Positions 17,865-26,395 are shown, numbered from the stretch's first letter. The stretch: DNA of 34,896 nucleotides from a bacterium (GCA_035308905.1 DATGFS010000015.1:1-34896), one strand, 5' to 3'. Notes: generated by a model not told the origin, from the sequence alone. Program-made: numbers and translations.

Positions 17865-19330
17865 CACCCTTCGGCCCGCGGGATCGTCGCGGGCCGGATC
17901 AGCACCTCGGCCGACGAGACCGGCGTCGGAAACATCTTCCACGGGTTGAGCCGCCCTTCCGGATCCAGCGCGTCCTTGACCCGGCGCATCGCGCCGAGAT
18001 CGTCGTCGGAGTAGATCCACGGCATGTAGTTGTTCTTTTCGAAGCCGATGCCGTGCTCTCCCGAGATCGTCCCGCCGGCGTCCACGCACAGCCGCAGCAT
18101 CTCTTCACCGGCGCGGATCACCCGTTCGGTCTCGCCGGGAACCCGCGCGTCGAACACGATGATCGGGTGCAGGTTGCCGTCGCCGGCGTGAAAGACGTTC
18201 GCCACCGTCAGGCGCTCGCGCCGGGCGATCGCCTGCACCTGCCGCAGCACTTCGGGCAGCCGCGACCGGGGCACCACCGCGTCGTGCAGATAGTAGTTGA
18301 TCGCGATCCGGCCGAACGTGCCGAAGGCCGCCTTGCGGCCGAGCCAGAGCGCATCCCGCTCGGCGTCCGACTTCGCCGCGCGGACCTCCGCCGCCCCGTG
18401 CGCCCGGCAGATCGTCTCGATGATGCCGGCGGCGCGCGTCATCACGGGACGCAGCCCCTCGACTTCGATCAGCAGCACGGCCTCCGCATCGAGTGGATAG
18501 CCGGCGTGGACGAACGGCTCGACCGTTTGGATCGTGTTGCGGTCCAACATCTCGAGGGCGACCGGCCCCACGCCCCGGCCGATGATGTCGGTCACGGCCT
18601 CGCTCGCGCGGTCGAGGTCGGCGAAGATCGCGAGCAGCGTGGTCACCGCCTCGCGCCGCCGGAGCAGGCGCACCCAGATCCCCGTCACGACCGCGAGCGT
18701 CCCCTCGCTGCCGACGAGCAGGCCGGTGAGGTCGAGCCCCGGCGCGTCCGGGGCCGCGCCGCCCGTGTGGATGGACGTGCCGTCGGCCAGGACCGCGTCC
18801 AGCGCGAGGACGTGGTTGGTCGTGACGCCGTACGCGATCGTGTGCGGACCGCCGGAGTTGTGACCGACGTTCCCGCCGATGCTGCTCGCGTACTGGCTCG
18901 ACGGATCGGGCGCGTAGAAGTAGCCGTCGGGGGCGGCGGCGCGGGTGATGTCGAGATTGACGACGCCCGGCTCCACCACGGCCAGGCGATTGTCGAGGTC
19001 GATCGCGCGGATCCGGTCGAGCCGCGTCAGCGCCGCCACGATGCCGCCGATGATGGGAAGCGCCCCGCCGGCGATGCCGGTCCCGGCGCCGCGCGCGATC
19101 ACCGGGGCCCCATGGCGCGCCGCGATGCGGAGGACCGCCGCCACCTCGCCGGCGCCGCCGGGCAGCACGACAAAATCGGGCGGCGATGTCATGTTCGAGG
19201 CGTCGTACTCGTAGGCCAGCACGTCCGACGGCGTTTCGAGCACGTATTCCCCGCCGACGGCCTCCGCCAGTTCCGCGACGAGGGCCCCTTTCGCGCCGAT
19301 TGTGACCCGCGCGGCGGCGAGGTCGTTCAC
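17855..19330 (-). CDS. glcD: FAD-linked oxidase, GlcD (glycolate/D-lactate dehydrogenase) family
   Basis: 491 residues from GTG 19330, the usual length for GlcD. FAD_binding_4 motifs are VVLPGGAGEVAAVLRIA (54-70), PVIARGAGTGIAGGALP (76-92) and PDPSSQYASSIGGNVGHNSG (141-160). The C-terminal oxidase cap carries NVFHAGDGNLHP and the terminal SGEHGIGFEK, both hallmarks of the GlcD/D-2-hydroxyacid dehydrogenase group. It should oxidise a D-2-hydroxyacid such as glycolate or D-lactate to the 2-oxoacid, feeding electrons to a quinone or Fe-S partner. The GlcE and GlcF partners are not adjacent. The start overlaps the methyltransferase stop in GTGA, which argues for translational coupling and fixes the start. 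The exact substrate is not known. Confidence 0.93.
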   Translation of the reverse strand: MNDLAAARVTIGAKGALVAELAEAVGGEYVLETPSDVLAYEYDASNMTSPPDFVVLPGGAGEVAAVLRIAARHGAPVIARGAGTGIAGGALPIIGGIVAALTRLDRIRAIDLDNRLAVVEPGVVNLDITRAAAPDGYFYAPDPSSQYASSIGGNVGHNSGGPHTIAYGVTTNHVLALDAVLADGTSIHTGGAAPDAPGLDLTGLLVGSEGTLAVVTGIWVRLLRRREAVTTLLAIFADLDRASEAVTDIIGRGVGPVALEMLDRNTIQTVEPFVHAGYPLDAEAVLLIEVEGLRPVMTRAAGIIETICRAHGAAEVRAAKSDAERDALWLGRKAAFGTFGRIAINYYLHDAVVPRSRLPEVLRQVQAIARRERLTVANVFHAGDGNLHPIIVFDARVPGETERVIRAGEEMLRLCVDAGGTISGEHGIGFEKNNYMPWIYSDDDLGAMRRVKDALDPEGRLNPWKMFPTPVSSAEVLIRPATIPRAEGWWV

Positions 19331-20139
19331 AGCATCGTGAGCCGCAGGCGCGCGTCCCAGCGGTGCCGGATGCGGACGCGGACGCGGCGGCCCCGCGTGA
19401 CGCGGAACGGACGAATCCAGCGGATCAGGACGTCGGCGCGGGTCCCGACGCGCGGCGACGGGTGGCCGTCCCGCACCTCCTCGTAGCTCCACAGCCGCAG
19501 GCTGTTCACAGTTCCGCTCGAGAGCGGCGCGAGCGACACGATCGTGTCGAGGGGCGCGATCGGCTCCTGAAAATCCGTCGTGGCGGCGAGGACCGGGAGC
19601 GACATCTCCTCGATGGCGCCTGGATCGCCGAAGATCGCGGCGTAGGTGCCGGGGACGAACTCGAGCGCGGTCCCGGCGCGGTGATCGGCATAGGCGAGCT
19701 GCAGCACGTGATGGCCCCGCACCGGAATGACCTCACACCGGGGCGCGCGGCGGCGGATCCGGTTGAGCGCCTGTACCATCGGCCAATCCGTCAGCCAGGA
19801 CGACCACATCTCGCAGACGACCACGTCCGGCGCTTCCTCGGGCAGCGGTCCCCGAACGAGGTCGGTCCGCACGGGCACGAACTGCGGAAAGCGGCGCGCG
19901 AGCCGCCGGAGATACTGGTAGGCATCGCGGTCCGTCTCGATCCCGTAGACGCGCCGCGCCCCGGCCTGCACCGCATACAGCGACATCGGCCCGACGCCGG
20001 CGCCGAGGTCGTACACGACGCGCCCGGGCGCCCGGCCGGCGATCGCCGCCCGGTACGTCTCGTTGCGGCGGGCGTCGCTGAGCATCTCCCAATGGAAGCT
20101 CATCTCCGCGCCCACGACCGCCCCGTCCCCCTGTGTCAC
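19327..20139 (-). CDS. SAM-dependent methyltransferase, PRMT-like
   Basis: About 270 residues. SAM motif I is VVYDLGAGVGPMSLYAVQAGA (41-61) with the acidic end of strand 2 at E68 (YGIETD). The post-I region PDVVVCEMWSSWLTDW (104-119) is placed where protein arginine methyltransferases have the double-Glu loop; E110 is present but the second Glu is not clearly conserved (D118 is nearest). The C-terminal half (130-270) is a beta-rich domain like the PRMT barrel. It could methylate a protein or a small molecule. GTG 20139 (17 nt after the SDR stop) is used; ATG 20103 is the alternative. It is coupled by 4-nt overlap to the GlcD-type gene. Confidence 0.72.
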   Translation of the reverse strand: MTQGDGAVVGAEMSFHWEMLSDARRNETYRAAIAGRAPGRVVYDLGAGVGPMSLYAVQAGARRVYGIETDRDAYQYLRRLARRFPQFVPVRTDLVRGPLPEEAPDVVVCEMWSSWLTDWPMVQALNRIRRRAPRCEVIPVRGHHVLQLAYADHRAGTALEFVPGTYAAIFGDPGAIEEMSLPVLAATTDFQEPIAPLDTIVSLAPLSSGTVNSLRLWSYEEVRDGHPSPRVGTRADVLIRWIRPFRVTRGRRVRVRIRHRWDARLRLTML

Positions 20140-20155
20140 CGGCAAAGGATATTCC

Positions 20156-20947
20156 TTAAAGCGGCGGCGTGAAGCGGCCGTCGATCGCGGTCCAGCCGCC
20201 GTCGACGAACAGCACCGAGCCGGTGATGTACCGCGCCGCGTCGGTGGCCAGGAAGGCAACCGGGCCCGCGATCTCCTCCGGCGACGCCCAGCGGCCGAGC
20301 GCGTTCCGGTCCGCGTACGCGCGATACCAGGCCTCGTCCTTCTTGATCTGCCGGGTGAGCGGCGTGTCGACGACGCCCGGGGCGACCGCGTTGACGCGCA
20401 CCCCCTGCGGGCCGAGCTCCGCGGCCAGCGTCCGGCACAGCTGCACGATCCCGGCCTTGGTCGCGGAATACACGCTCTGGCCGGGCTCGACCTGGACGGC
20501 GCGGATCGACGCGAACGCGATGATGCTGCCGCCGCCGCGCTCGGCCATGAGCCGGCCGGCCTCGCGGAGCACGAAGAACGTGCCCTTCAGATTGACGGTG
20601 AGGACGCGGTCGAGATCCTCGGCCGTGTACTTGAGGATCGGCTTGCGGGCGTTGACCGCGGGGGTCACCACGCAGACGCCGAGGGCGGCGTGGCGCTCCG
20701 CCACACCGGACACGAGGCGGACGACGTCCGCCTCCCGCGACACGTCGACCTGATCGGCTTCCGCCCGGCCGCCCGCGTCCGCGATGAGGCCCGCCGTGGC
20801 CTCCGCGCCCGCACGGTTGACGTCCGCGCACACGACCTCGGCGCCGAGCGCCGCCAGCGCCTGCGCGGATGCCTGTCCGATTCCGGACGCGGCGCCGACG
20901 ACGAGCGCCACCCGCCCGTCGAGGCGGAACATCGAAGCGTAATCCAT
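20156..20947 (-). CDS. Short-chain dehydrogenase/reductase with atypical TPAV motif
   Basis: 263 residues, classical SDR. Cofactor motif GAASGIG (18-24); D42 after the second strand suggests NAD(H) preference; catalytic N119, S147, Y160 and K164 (YSATK). The usual NNAG motif that packs against the adenine is replaced by TPAV (95-98), followed by NARKP. The C-terminal GSVLFVDGGWTAIDG is standard. It probably oxidises or reduces an alcohol/ketone of a small metabolite. It is the first gene of the minus-strand operon SDR, methyltransferase, GlcD-type oxidase, secreted protein, and it diverges from the aminotransferase gene across a 110-nt promoter region. Confidence 0.92.
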   Translation of the reverse strand: MDYASMFRLDGRVALVVGAASGIGQASAQALAALGAEVVCADVNRAGAEATAGLIADAGGRAEADQVDVSREADVVRLVSGVAERHAALGVCVVTPAVNARKPILKYTAEDLDRVLTVNLKGTFFVLREAGRLMAERGGGSIIAFASIRAVQVEPGQSVYSATKAGIVQLCRTLAAELGPQGVRVNAVAPGVVDTPLTRQIKKDEAWYRAYADRNALGRWASPEEIAGPVAFLATDAARYITGSVLFVDGGWTAIDGRFTPPL

Positions 20948-21057
20948 GCGGTCCCCTCCCTCCCCCTACAGGGACAGGGATTCCAGAGCGGCCGGGACAA
21001 ATACTTCTTGAGCGCGAGCCGCCATTCCGACGGGCTCGTCGTGAAGGAGCGTGCGCG

Positions 21058-22416
21058 ATGGCGGAGGCGAAGGTCCTGTCGACCGACCTCACCGGGGAGT
21101 ACATCGAGGCGAGGCCGCGATCCCATGCCCTGTTCGAACGGGCGGGCGGCCTGCTGCCCGGCGGGATCACCCACGAGTCGCGGCAGTTCACGCCGTTCCT
21201 TCCCTATATCGTCCGCGCCGAAGGCGCGCGCAAGTGGGACGTCGACGGACATGAGTACCTCGACTACGCGATGGGGCACGGGGCGCTGATCCTCGGCCAC
21301 GCGCATCCGGCCGTGGTCGAGGCCGTGCGCCGCCAGGTCGGGCTCGGCACGCATTACGGCGCCAACCACGAAGGCGAGCTGAATTGGGCCGAGCGGATCA
21401 CGCGGCTCGTGCCGGGTGCCGAGATGGTGCGCTTCACGAGCTCGGGCACGGAGGCGACGCTGCTGGCGCTGCGCGTGGCGCGCGCGGCGAGCGGCCGCTC
21501 GAAGCTCGTCAAGTTCCGGGGACACTTCCACGGCTGGCACGACGCCGTCGCGCCGGGCCTGCAGCCGCCCTACGACGAGGTCCCGCCGGGCGTCACCGCG
21601 GCCGTGGCCAACGACACGATCGTGCTGCCGCCGGACCTCGCGGTCGTCGACGAGACGCTGCGGCACGATCGAGACGTGGCCGCGGTGATCGTGGAGCCGA
21701 GCGGCGCGTCGTTCGGCTCGGTGCCGCTGCCGCCCGACTTCCTGCGGGGGTTGGACGAGGTCACCGCGTCGCACGACGTCTTCCTAATCGTCGACGAAGT
21801 CATCACCGGGTTCCGCTGGTCGCCGGGCGGAGTCCAGCAGACGGCCGGCATCAGCGGCGATCTTACGACGCTCGCGAAGATCGTCGCGGGCGGCCTCCCG
21901 GGCGGCGCGGTGGCCGGGCGGCGGGACCTGCTCGAGCTGATCGCGCTGACCGGCGGATCGCGGCGCAAGCTCCGCCACCCGGGGACGTTCAACGCCAATC
22001 CCCTCTCGGCGGCCGCCGGCGTCGCGTGTCTCGACATCGTGCGCGACCCGAGCGTCCAGGAAGGCTGCAGCCGGATGGGTACCGTCCTGCGCCGGGAGAT
22101 CAACGCGGTCTTCGCCCGCCGGAGCGTGCGGGGGATCGCGTACGGAGACGTGTCGTCGTTCCACCTCGCGTTCGACGCGCGTCTTGCGCCCGGCGATCCG
22201 TCCTCGATCGCGGCGTTGACCCCCGAAGACTTGAAGGGACAGCGCGGGACGCCGGCCTACAGCGCGATCGCCCTGGCCATGCTGATCGAGGGGGTGCACA
22301 TCTTCGGCAGCGGCGGCTTCCTCAGCATCGCCCACGGCGACGCCGAGGTCGGCCGGACGGTCGAGGCGCTCGATCGGGCGATCGGCCGGGTCAGCGATAC
22401 GCTGCCTACGGCGTGA
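21058..22416 (+). CDS. Class III PLP aminotransferase, glutamate-1-semialdehyde mutase-like
   Basis: 452 residues from ATG 21058, set by AAGGAG at 21044-21049. PLP-site residues are visible: SSGTEA (128-133), GHFHGWHD (155-162), D246 in IVDEVITGFR and the Schiff-base lysine K274 in TLAKIVAGGLPGGAVAG. The substrate arm GTFNANPLSAAAG matches HemL-like enzymes. It is not likely the housekeeping HemL: the N-terminal TPFLPYIVRAEGARKWDVDG region and the long insert after residue 370 belong to HemL-like aminotransferases of other pathways. The reaction would be amino-group transfer or 1,2-aminomutation on a small substrate. It faces the SDR operon divergently and may share a pathway with it. Confidence 0.9.
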   Translation: MAEAKVLSTDLTGEYIEARPRSHALFERAGGLLPGGITHESRQFTPFLPYIVRAEGARKWDVDGHEYLDYAMGHGALILGHAHPAVVEAVRRQVGLGTHYGANHEGELNWAERITRLVPGAEMVRFTSSGTEATLLALRVARAASGRSKLVKFRGHFHGWHDAVAPGLQPPYDEVPPGVTAAVANDTIVLPPDLAVVDETLRHDRDVAAVIVEPSGASFGSVPLPPDFLRGLDEVTASHDVFLIVDEVITGFRWSPGGVQQTAGISGDLTTLAKIVAGGLPGGAVAGRRDLLELIALTGGSRRKLRHPGTFNANPLSAAAGVACLDIVRDPSVQEGCSRMGTVLRREINAVFARRSVRGIAYGDVSSFHLAFDARLAPGDPSSIAALTPEDLKGQRGTPAYSAIALAMLIEGVHIFGSGGFLSIAHGDAEVGRTVEALDRAIGRVSDTLPTA

Positions 22417-22475
22417 GCCAGTACGTGCCGAAGGCCTAGCAGCGCCGCCGCCGGCAGGCTCGGCTGCGGACAACC

Positions 22476-23672
22476 ATGAAAGCACGGCCGGCGGCGATGC
22501 ACGCCGCCCCGGCTCGGGTGACGTGGGACCAGGTCGCCGCGTTTCGCCTGTCCCGTCACCATCTCGCGGAACGAGCGCCTTCACGGGCGCTCGTCTCCGT
22601 TCTCGGCGCAATGGCGGGCGCGCAGGCACAGCTCCTCTCGGCGGCGCACCTCGCTCTCTGGGCGAGAGTCCGCGACTTGCGGCTGGAAGACATCCACGCG
22701 GCCGCCCGGGCCCGGACGCTCGTCAAGGCGTGGTGCATGCGCCGGACCCTGCACCTCGTACCCTCGGAGGACCTGGCGGTCTTCGTCCGCGGATCCGCGC
22801 GGCGCGCCGAGCGCGAGGTGCGGTGGCTTCGTGGACGAGGCGTCGGTGAGCGCGCGATCGAGGAGCTCGTCGGCGCCGCGCTCGACGCGTTGGACCGGCC
22901 GCTCAGCGGACCCGAGCTTGTCGGCCGAGTAAGCCGGTCCCTCGGGGTCCCGGTGCGGCCCGTGCGCTGGGGCGGCTGGGGCAGCCGCGCGAAGGTTCCG
23001 GGCGTCGCGGTGGGACGAGTTACGCTTCCGGTGCGCTATCTCTTACAGGTTGTGGCCGCACGCGGCGTCGTGTGCTCCGGCCCCAGCCGGGGCACCGAGC
23101 CGACCTTCGTGCGTGCCGATGCGTGGGTCCCGCGCTGGCGCGATGTGCCCAGGGACGCGGCGGAGGACGAGCTCCTGCGCCGGTATCTGCGGGCGTTCGG
23201 GCCGGCGACGCCCGCCGATTTTGCGCTGTGGACCGGCATGACGCTGTCGGATGCCACCGCGATTTGGAAGCGCCAGGAGACCGGCCTCATTCCGGTGAGC
23301 GTCGAGGGCTGGACGGCGGCGATCTTTCGGGACGATCTCCGTCGACTCACGGCGCGGCGATCCGAACCGCTGCCGGTCCGGCTTCTGCCGTACTTCGATT
23401 CCTATCTGCTCGGCCACAAGGCCCGGGCGCACCTGGTCGCCCTCCGCCACCACAAGACCGTGTACAGCAAGGCCGGGTGGATCGCCCCGGTCGTGCTCGT
23501 CGATGGACGCGTTGCCGGCGTGTGGGCTCACACTCGGGAGCGGAATCGCCTCCGCGTCCGGGTCACCCGGTTTGCGGAGGTCTCAGCGCGCAGCGCGGCC
23601 GGAATCCGCGAGGAAGCGGAGAAGCTCGCCCATTTCCTGGGTCATCGCGACGTGCAGGTCCGGATCGGCTGA
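22476..23672 (+). CDS. AlkZ-like winged-helix DNA glycosylase (HTH_42 family)
   Basis: 398 residues of the HTH_42/AlkZ-YcaQ family. Family landmarks are the QAQ motif at Q50-A51-Q52 (GAQAQLLSAAH), the CMRRTLHLVP segment (about 88-97), three winged-helix-like modules, and LLPYFDSYLLGHKAR near residue 310. In characterised AlkZ the QxQ pair is catalytic for removal of alkylated bases and for unhooking interstrand crosslinks, while the YcaQ branch has QxD; the QxQ here puts this protein with AlkZ-type enzymes. AlkZ homologues often accompany genotoxin biosynthesis genes, but none is seen here. The start at 22476 has no clear ribosome binding site; ATG 22497 is possible. It may be co-transcribed with the aminotransferase, 59 nt upstream. 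Confidence 0.85.
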   Translation: MKARPAAMHAAPARVTWDQVAAFRLSRHHLAERAPSRALVSVLGAMAGAQAQLLSAAHLALWARVRDLRLEDIHAAARARTLVKAWCMRRTLHLVPSEDLAVFVRGSARRAEREVRWLRGRGVGERAIEELVGAALDALDRPLSGPELVGRVSRSLGVPVRPVRWGGWGSRAKVPGVAVGRVTLPVRYLLQVVAARGVVCSGPSRGTEPTFVRADAWVPRWRDVPRDAAEDELLRRYLRAFGPATPADFALWTGMTLSDATAIWKRQETGLIPVSVEGWTAAIFRDDLRRLTARRSEPLPVRLLPYFDSYLLGHKARAHLVALRHHKTVYSKAGWIAPVVLVDGRVAGVWAHTRERNRLRVRVTRFAEVSARSAAGIREEAEKLAHFLGHRDVQVRIG

Positions 23673-23696
23673 GACCACGCCTCGGCCGGCCCGCGA

Positions 23697-24815
23697 TCAG
23701 TCCGCCGTGACCGCCTGTTCGGACGCCGACGCCGCGAGCGGAAAGCCGTACAGTTCCCTCGCCGTCTCGTAGAAGATGCGCCGGTGGAGGTCGTCGGACA
23801 TCCGCGGGAACGCGTCCACCGGCGAGTCGAAATCCCAGTGCGCGTAGTCGGAGGCGAACATCAGCGTCCGTTCGGCACGGTTCCACTTGAAGACTTCGAG
23901 CAGATCCGCGGGCCGGTCCGGCTCCTCGAGGGGCTGCGACGTGAACCGGACGTGCTCCCATACGAACTCGCTCGGCGGACGCTTGACCCACGGCGTTTGA
24001 TGGCGCAGGCCCCGCCAGTCGGCGTCGAGCCGCCACAGGAACGGCGCGAGCCAAGAGTAGCCGCCTTCGACGAACACCGCGCGCAGCTTGGGAAACTTCT
24101 CAAAGACGCCCTCGACGATGAGACTCGTCAGATGCGTCATGTAGCCGTGCGGACGGACTTGGCGATTTTCGATGTAGTACGAACCGTACCCGGCGACGGA
24201 GGGCTGGCCGTTGATGCCGGCGCCTTCGCTGCCGGTGTGGAGCGCGAACGGCAGGCCGAGCGCTTCGCAGATCTCAAAGATCGGATGGTAGTACCGGTTG
24301 CCGTAGGGCAGCCGCGCCCCGTTGGCCACGAGCACCTCGACGATGCCCGGATGGCGACCGATCCGGTCGATCTCGTTGACGGCCTGCGGTACGTCCTGGG
24401 TCGCGATCAGCATCGCGCCTCGGAGGCGTGAATCCGCCGCGAGCCACTGCTCGATCAGGTAGTCGTTGTAGGCGCGCGCCAGGGCCGCCGCATAGTCCGC
24501 GTTCGGGAGCGTGCCGAGCGGCCGCAGCTCCTGACCGAGCAGAATCGCGTATCGCACGTTGAACGGGTCGAGGAGCTGCTCGCGCATCAGGTCGAGATCG
24601 GATCCGGGGAAGCCCTCCTTCGGCCAGGAGTCCCCGCGGTAGCCGCGGTCGCCGCCGTTCAGGTAGCCGACAGCGGGGAGGCTGATCCCCCACTCCCGCA
24701 CGTCTTCCTGATAGGCCCGCGGCAGGTACGGCCACAGCGCCGTCATCTTGCCGTCTTTGAACCGGTTGTGCACGTCGCAGTCGATGATCGGCATCCCCGT
24801 CACGGACTCGGCCAC
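23697..24815 (-). CDS. Amidohydrolase_2 family metal-dependent hydrolase/decarboxylase
   Basis: 372 residues from GTG 24815, set by GGAGG eight nt upstream. The TIM-barrel metal-site motifs of the amidohydrolase_2 (ACMSD-like) family are IIDCDVHNRF (10-19), LPFALHTGSEGAG and the late MFASDYAHWDFDSP with its metal-binding Asp. Members decarboxylate aromatic acids or hydrolyse lactones and related rings. The segment FVEGGYSWLAPFLWRLD is common in the subgroup associated with aromatic catabolism. It is the third gene of an operon whose first two encode a dienelactone hydrolase-like protein and a Rieske protein; the latter ends 18 nt upstream. Confidence 0.9.
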   Translation of the reverse strand: MAESVTGMPIIDCDVHNRFKDGKMTALWPYLPRAYQEDVREWGISLPAVGYLNGGDRGYRGDSWPKEGFPGSDLDLMREQLLDPFNVRYAILLGQELRPLGTLPNADYAAALARAYNDYLIEQWLAADSRLRGAMLIATQDVPQAVNEIDRIGRHPGIVEVLVANGARLPYGNRYYHPIFEICEALGLPFALHTGSEGAGINGQPSVAGYGSYYIENRQVRPHGYMTHLTSLIVEGVFEKFPKLRAVFVEGGYSWLAPFLWRLDADWRGLRHQTPWVKRPPSEFVWEHVRFTSQPLEEPDRPADLLEVFKWNRAERTLMFASDYAHWDFDSPVDAFPRMSDDLHRRIFYETARELYGFPLAASASEQAVTAD

Positions 24816-24833
24816 AGCGCGTTCCTCCCCTTC

Positions 24834-25247
24834 TTACGCGTGCAGGACGACCAGGTCACCTTCGGTGGTCACTTCGAACGTCTCGAGCGTAACATCCTCT
24901 TCCGCTTCCGCCGCGCCCCGCTCCACGGTCACGTCGTACGTCTTGACGCGCATGCGGTGCGGATTGAAGTACGTCCGGCCGGTCGTGATCTCGAACTCCC
25001 AACCGTGCCAAGGACACTGAATGATCTCGTCTTCGCGGCCGTACACGTACTCGTAGGGCCGCCCGGGCAGCGTCGTCCCCTTGATTCTCCCCCGGCACAG
25101 CGGCGCTCCCTGATGCGGACAGCGGTTCCGCAGCGCGTAAAACCGTCCCCGGATATTGAACACGCCGATGGAGCGTCCGTCCACCGTGACGATCCGCCGG
25201 CTCCCCGGCGGCAGCTCCGACAGCGTGCCCACGACATGTCGCGGCAT
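24834..25247 (-). CDS. Rieske [2Fe-2S] ferredoxin-like protein
   Basis: 137 residues, essentially one Rieske domain. Cluster ligands are C43 and H45 (RCPHQGAPLC) and C78 and H81 (CPWHGWEF). There is no oxygenase alpha-subunit catalytic domain, signal peptide or membrane anchor, so it is a stand-alone ferredoxin of the type that feeds electrons to ring-hydroxylating or other oxygenases, or acts with the amidohydrolase encoded next. The spacing between the two ligand pairs (33 residues) is longer than in the smallest ferredoxins because of a GRPYEYVYGREDE insert. The start at 25247 has no strong ribosome binding site. Confidence 0.92.
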   Translation of the reverse strand: MPRHVVGTLSELPPGSRRIVTVDGRSIGVFNIRGRFYALRNRCPHQGAPLCRGRIKGTTLPGRPYEYVYGREDEIIQCPWHGWEFEITTGRTYFNPHRMRVKTYDVTVERGAAEAEEDVTLETFEVTTEGDLVVLHA

Positions 25248-25298
25248 GACGTAGAAGTTCGCGCGGCGCGGCGTCTCTCCCCGCGCGGCTTCGCCCGG

Positions 25299-26243
25299 CT
25301 ATCCGGCTTTGAGGTACCGCTCGAACCAGGCCTGAAGCCGGGTCCACGCGTCCTGGGCTGCCGCGGCGTTGTAGCTCGGGGCGGTATCGTTGAAGAAGGC
25401 GTGGGCGGCGTTGGGCTCCACCACCATGTCGTAGACCACCTTCGCCCGGTCGAGCGTGTCGCGCATCGCCGGGATGCCGGCGTCGACGCGCGAGTCGAGC
25501 GCGCCGTAGAAGGCGAGCACCGCCGCCCGGATCTTCGGCACGTCCTCGAGCGGCGGGTTCGAGCCGTAGAACGGGATGGCGGCCCGGAGCTCGGGGACCC
25601 GGGTGGCGAGCCGCCACGTCACCCCACCGCCAAAGCAGAATCCCACCGCTCCGATCCGGTCCGCCCGAGCGGCCGGCAGCGACGCGAGATACCGCACCCC
25701 CGCGGCGGGCATCGCCACCAGCTGTTCCGGCGTGGCCTGACCGAGCAGCGCCGATGCCTGCGCCGGGTCGGCGACCTTGTCCGTGCCGCCGGCGCCCGAG
25801 ACCAGGTCCGGCGCGAGCGCCGCGTAGCCGATCTTGGCGAGCCGGCGCGCGACATCTTTGGTGTGATCGACTAGGCCGCGGTTCTCGTGGATCACGACGA
25901 TGCCCGGCGCGCGCACCGAGCCTTTCGGCTGGGCCAGGTAACCGAAGACCGTCTGCGGTCCCGGCGCGGCCCCCGCAAACGAGACCATGCGGGTCTCGAG
26001 CGCCGGATCGTCGGGAGCCACGATGGGCGCCGCCGCCAGCACCGGCCGCGGCGCCGGCGAGCCCGCGGCCGCGGTGACCTCGTCGGACGACGCCGCCACG
26101 CCGAGCGTGGTCAGCAGCGCCAGAGCACCCGCCGCGCCTCCGCCGAAGATCGCGACGCGCCGAAGGAACTCGCGGCGCCCCAACCGCCCTTCGCGGTACT
26201 CCTCCGTCCACTCCTCAAGGATGTAGCGGCCCAGATCCGTCAT
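25299..26243 (-). CDS. Dienelactone hydrolase-family protein with Tat signal
   Basis: 314 residues. An N-terminal helix (to about 20) precedes a twin-arginine motif GRREFLRR (22-29) and the hydrophobic FGGGAAGALALLTTLGVA segment, so export by the Tat system is likely. The alpha/beta-hydrolase domain (about 85-312) has the DLH nucleophile C203 in GFCFGG, D250/D254 in YGALDSRVD and H281 in NAAHAFFND, with E120 in HENRGL, the residue that in DLH gates the cysteine. DLH enzymes open dienelactones in chlorocatechol breakdown; exported relatives act on broader esters and lactones. It is first in the operon with the Rieske and amidohydrolase genes and divergent from the importer genes at 26396. Confidence 0.9.
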   Translation of the reverse strand: MTDLGRYILEEWTEEYREGRLGRREFLRRVAIFGGGAAGALALLTTLGVAASSDEVTAAAGSPAPRPVLAAAPIVAPDDPALETRMVSFAGAAPGPQTVFGYLAQPKGSVRAPGIVVIHENRGLVDHTKDVARRLAKIGYAALAPDLVSGAGGTDKVADPAQASALLGQATPEQLVAMPAAGVRYLASLPAARADRIGAVGFCFGGGVTWRLATRVPELRAAIPFYGSNPPLEDVPKIRAAVLAFYGALDSRVDAGIPAMRDTLDRAKVVYDMVVEPNAAHAFFNDTAPSYNAAAAQDAWTRLQAWFERYLKAG

Positions 26244-26347
26244 GGCCCCTCCACTCCCTCCACCGATGCGCCTCTATGCCGTGGATTGTCCCAACCTACC
26301 ACAGCGATGTGAACAACGCGTCACGGCAGGCCCGTCTTCGCCGTGCG

Positions 26348-26360
26348 CCGAACGGTTCGG
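26348..26360. promoter_or_regulatory. 13-bp inverted repeat between divergent operons
   Basis: CCGAAC-G-GTTCGG is a perfect inverted repeat with a one-base centre, 36 nt before the importer binding-protein start (26396) and 105 nt upstream of the dienelactone hydrolase start. Its place suits an operator serving both directions. No regulator gene is next to it and the bound protein is unknown. The one-base centre rules out the SOS box spacing. Confidence 0.3.
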
Positions 26361-26395
26361 TGACGCGAGATCAACGCACCATACCGGAGGAATCA

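Noticed and set aside
18053-19486. A 477-residue open frame antisense to the GlcD-type oxidase
   Set aside because: No recognisable domain, composition typical of antisense GC shadow, and the minus-strand protein has all FAD-binding motifs.
21058-22416. Housekeeping hemL (glutamate-1-semialdehyde aminomutase)
   Set aside because: The PLP site is HemL-like, but the N-terminal region and the C-terminal insert differ and no tetrapyrrole genes are near; a HemL-like enzyme of another pathway is more likely.
26348-26360. CCGAAC-G-GTTCGG as a second LexA box
   Set aside because: The LexA box needs four bases between CGAAC and GTT; here there is one. Kept only as a possible operator for another regulator.
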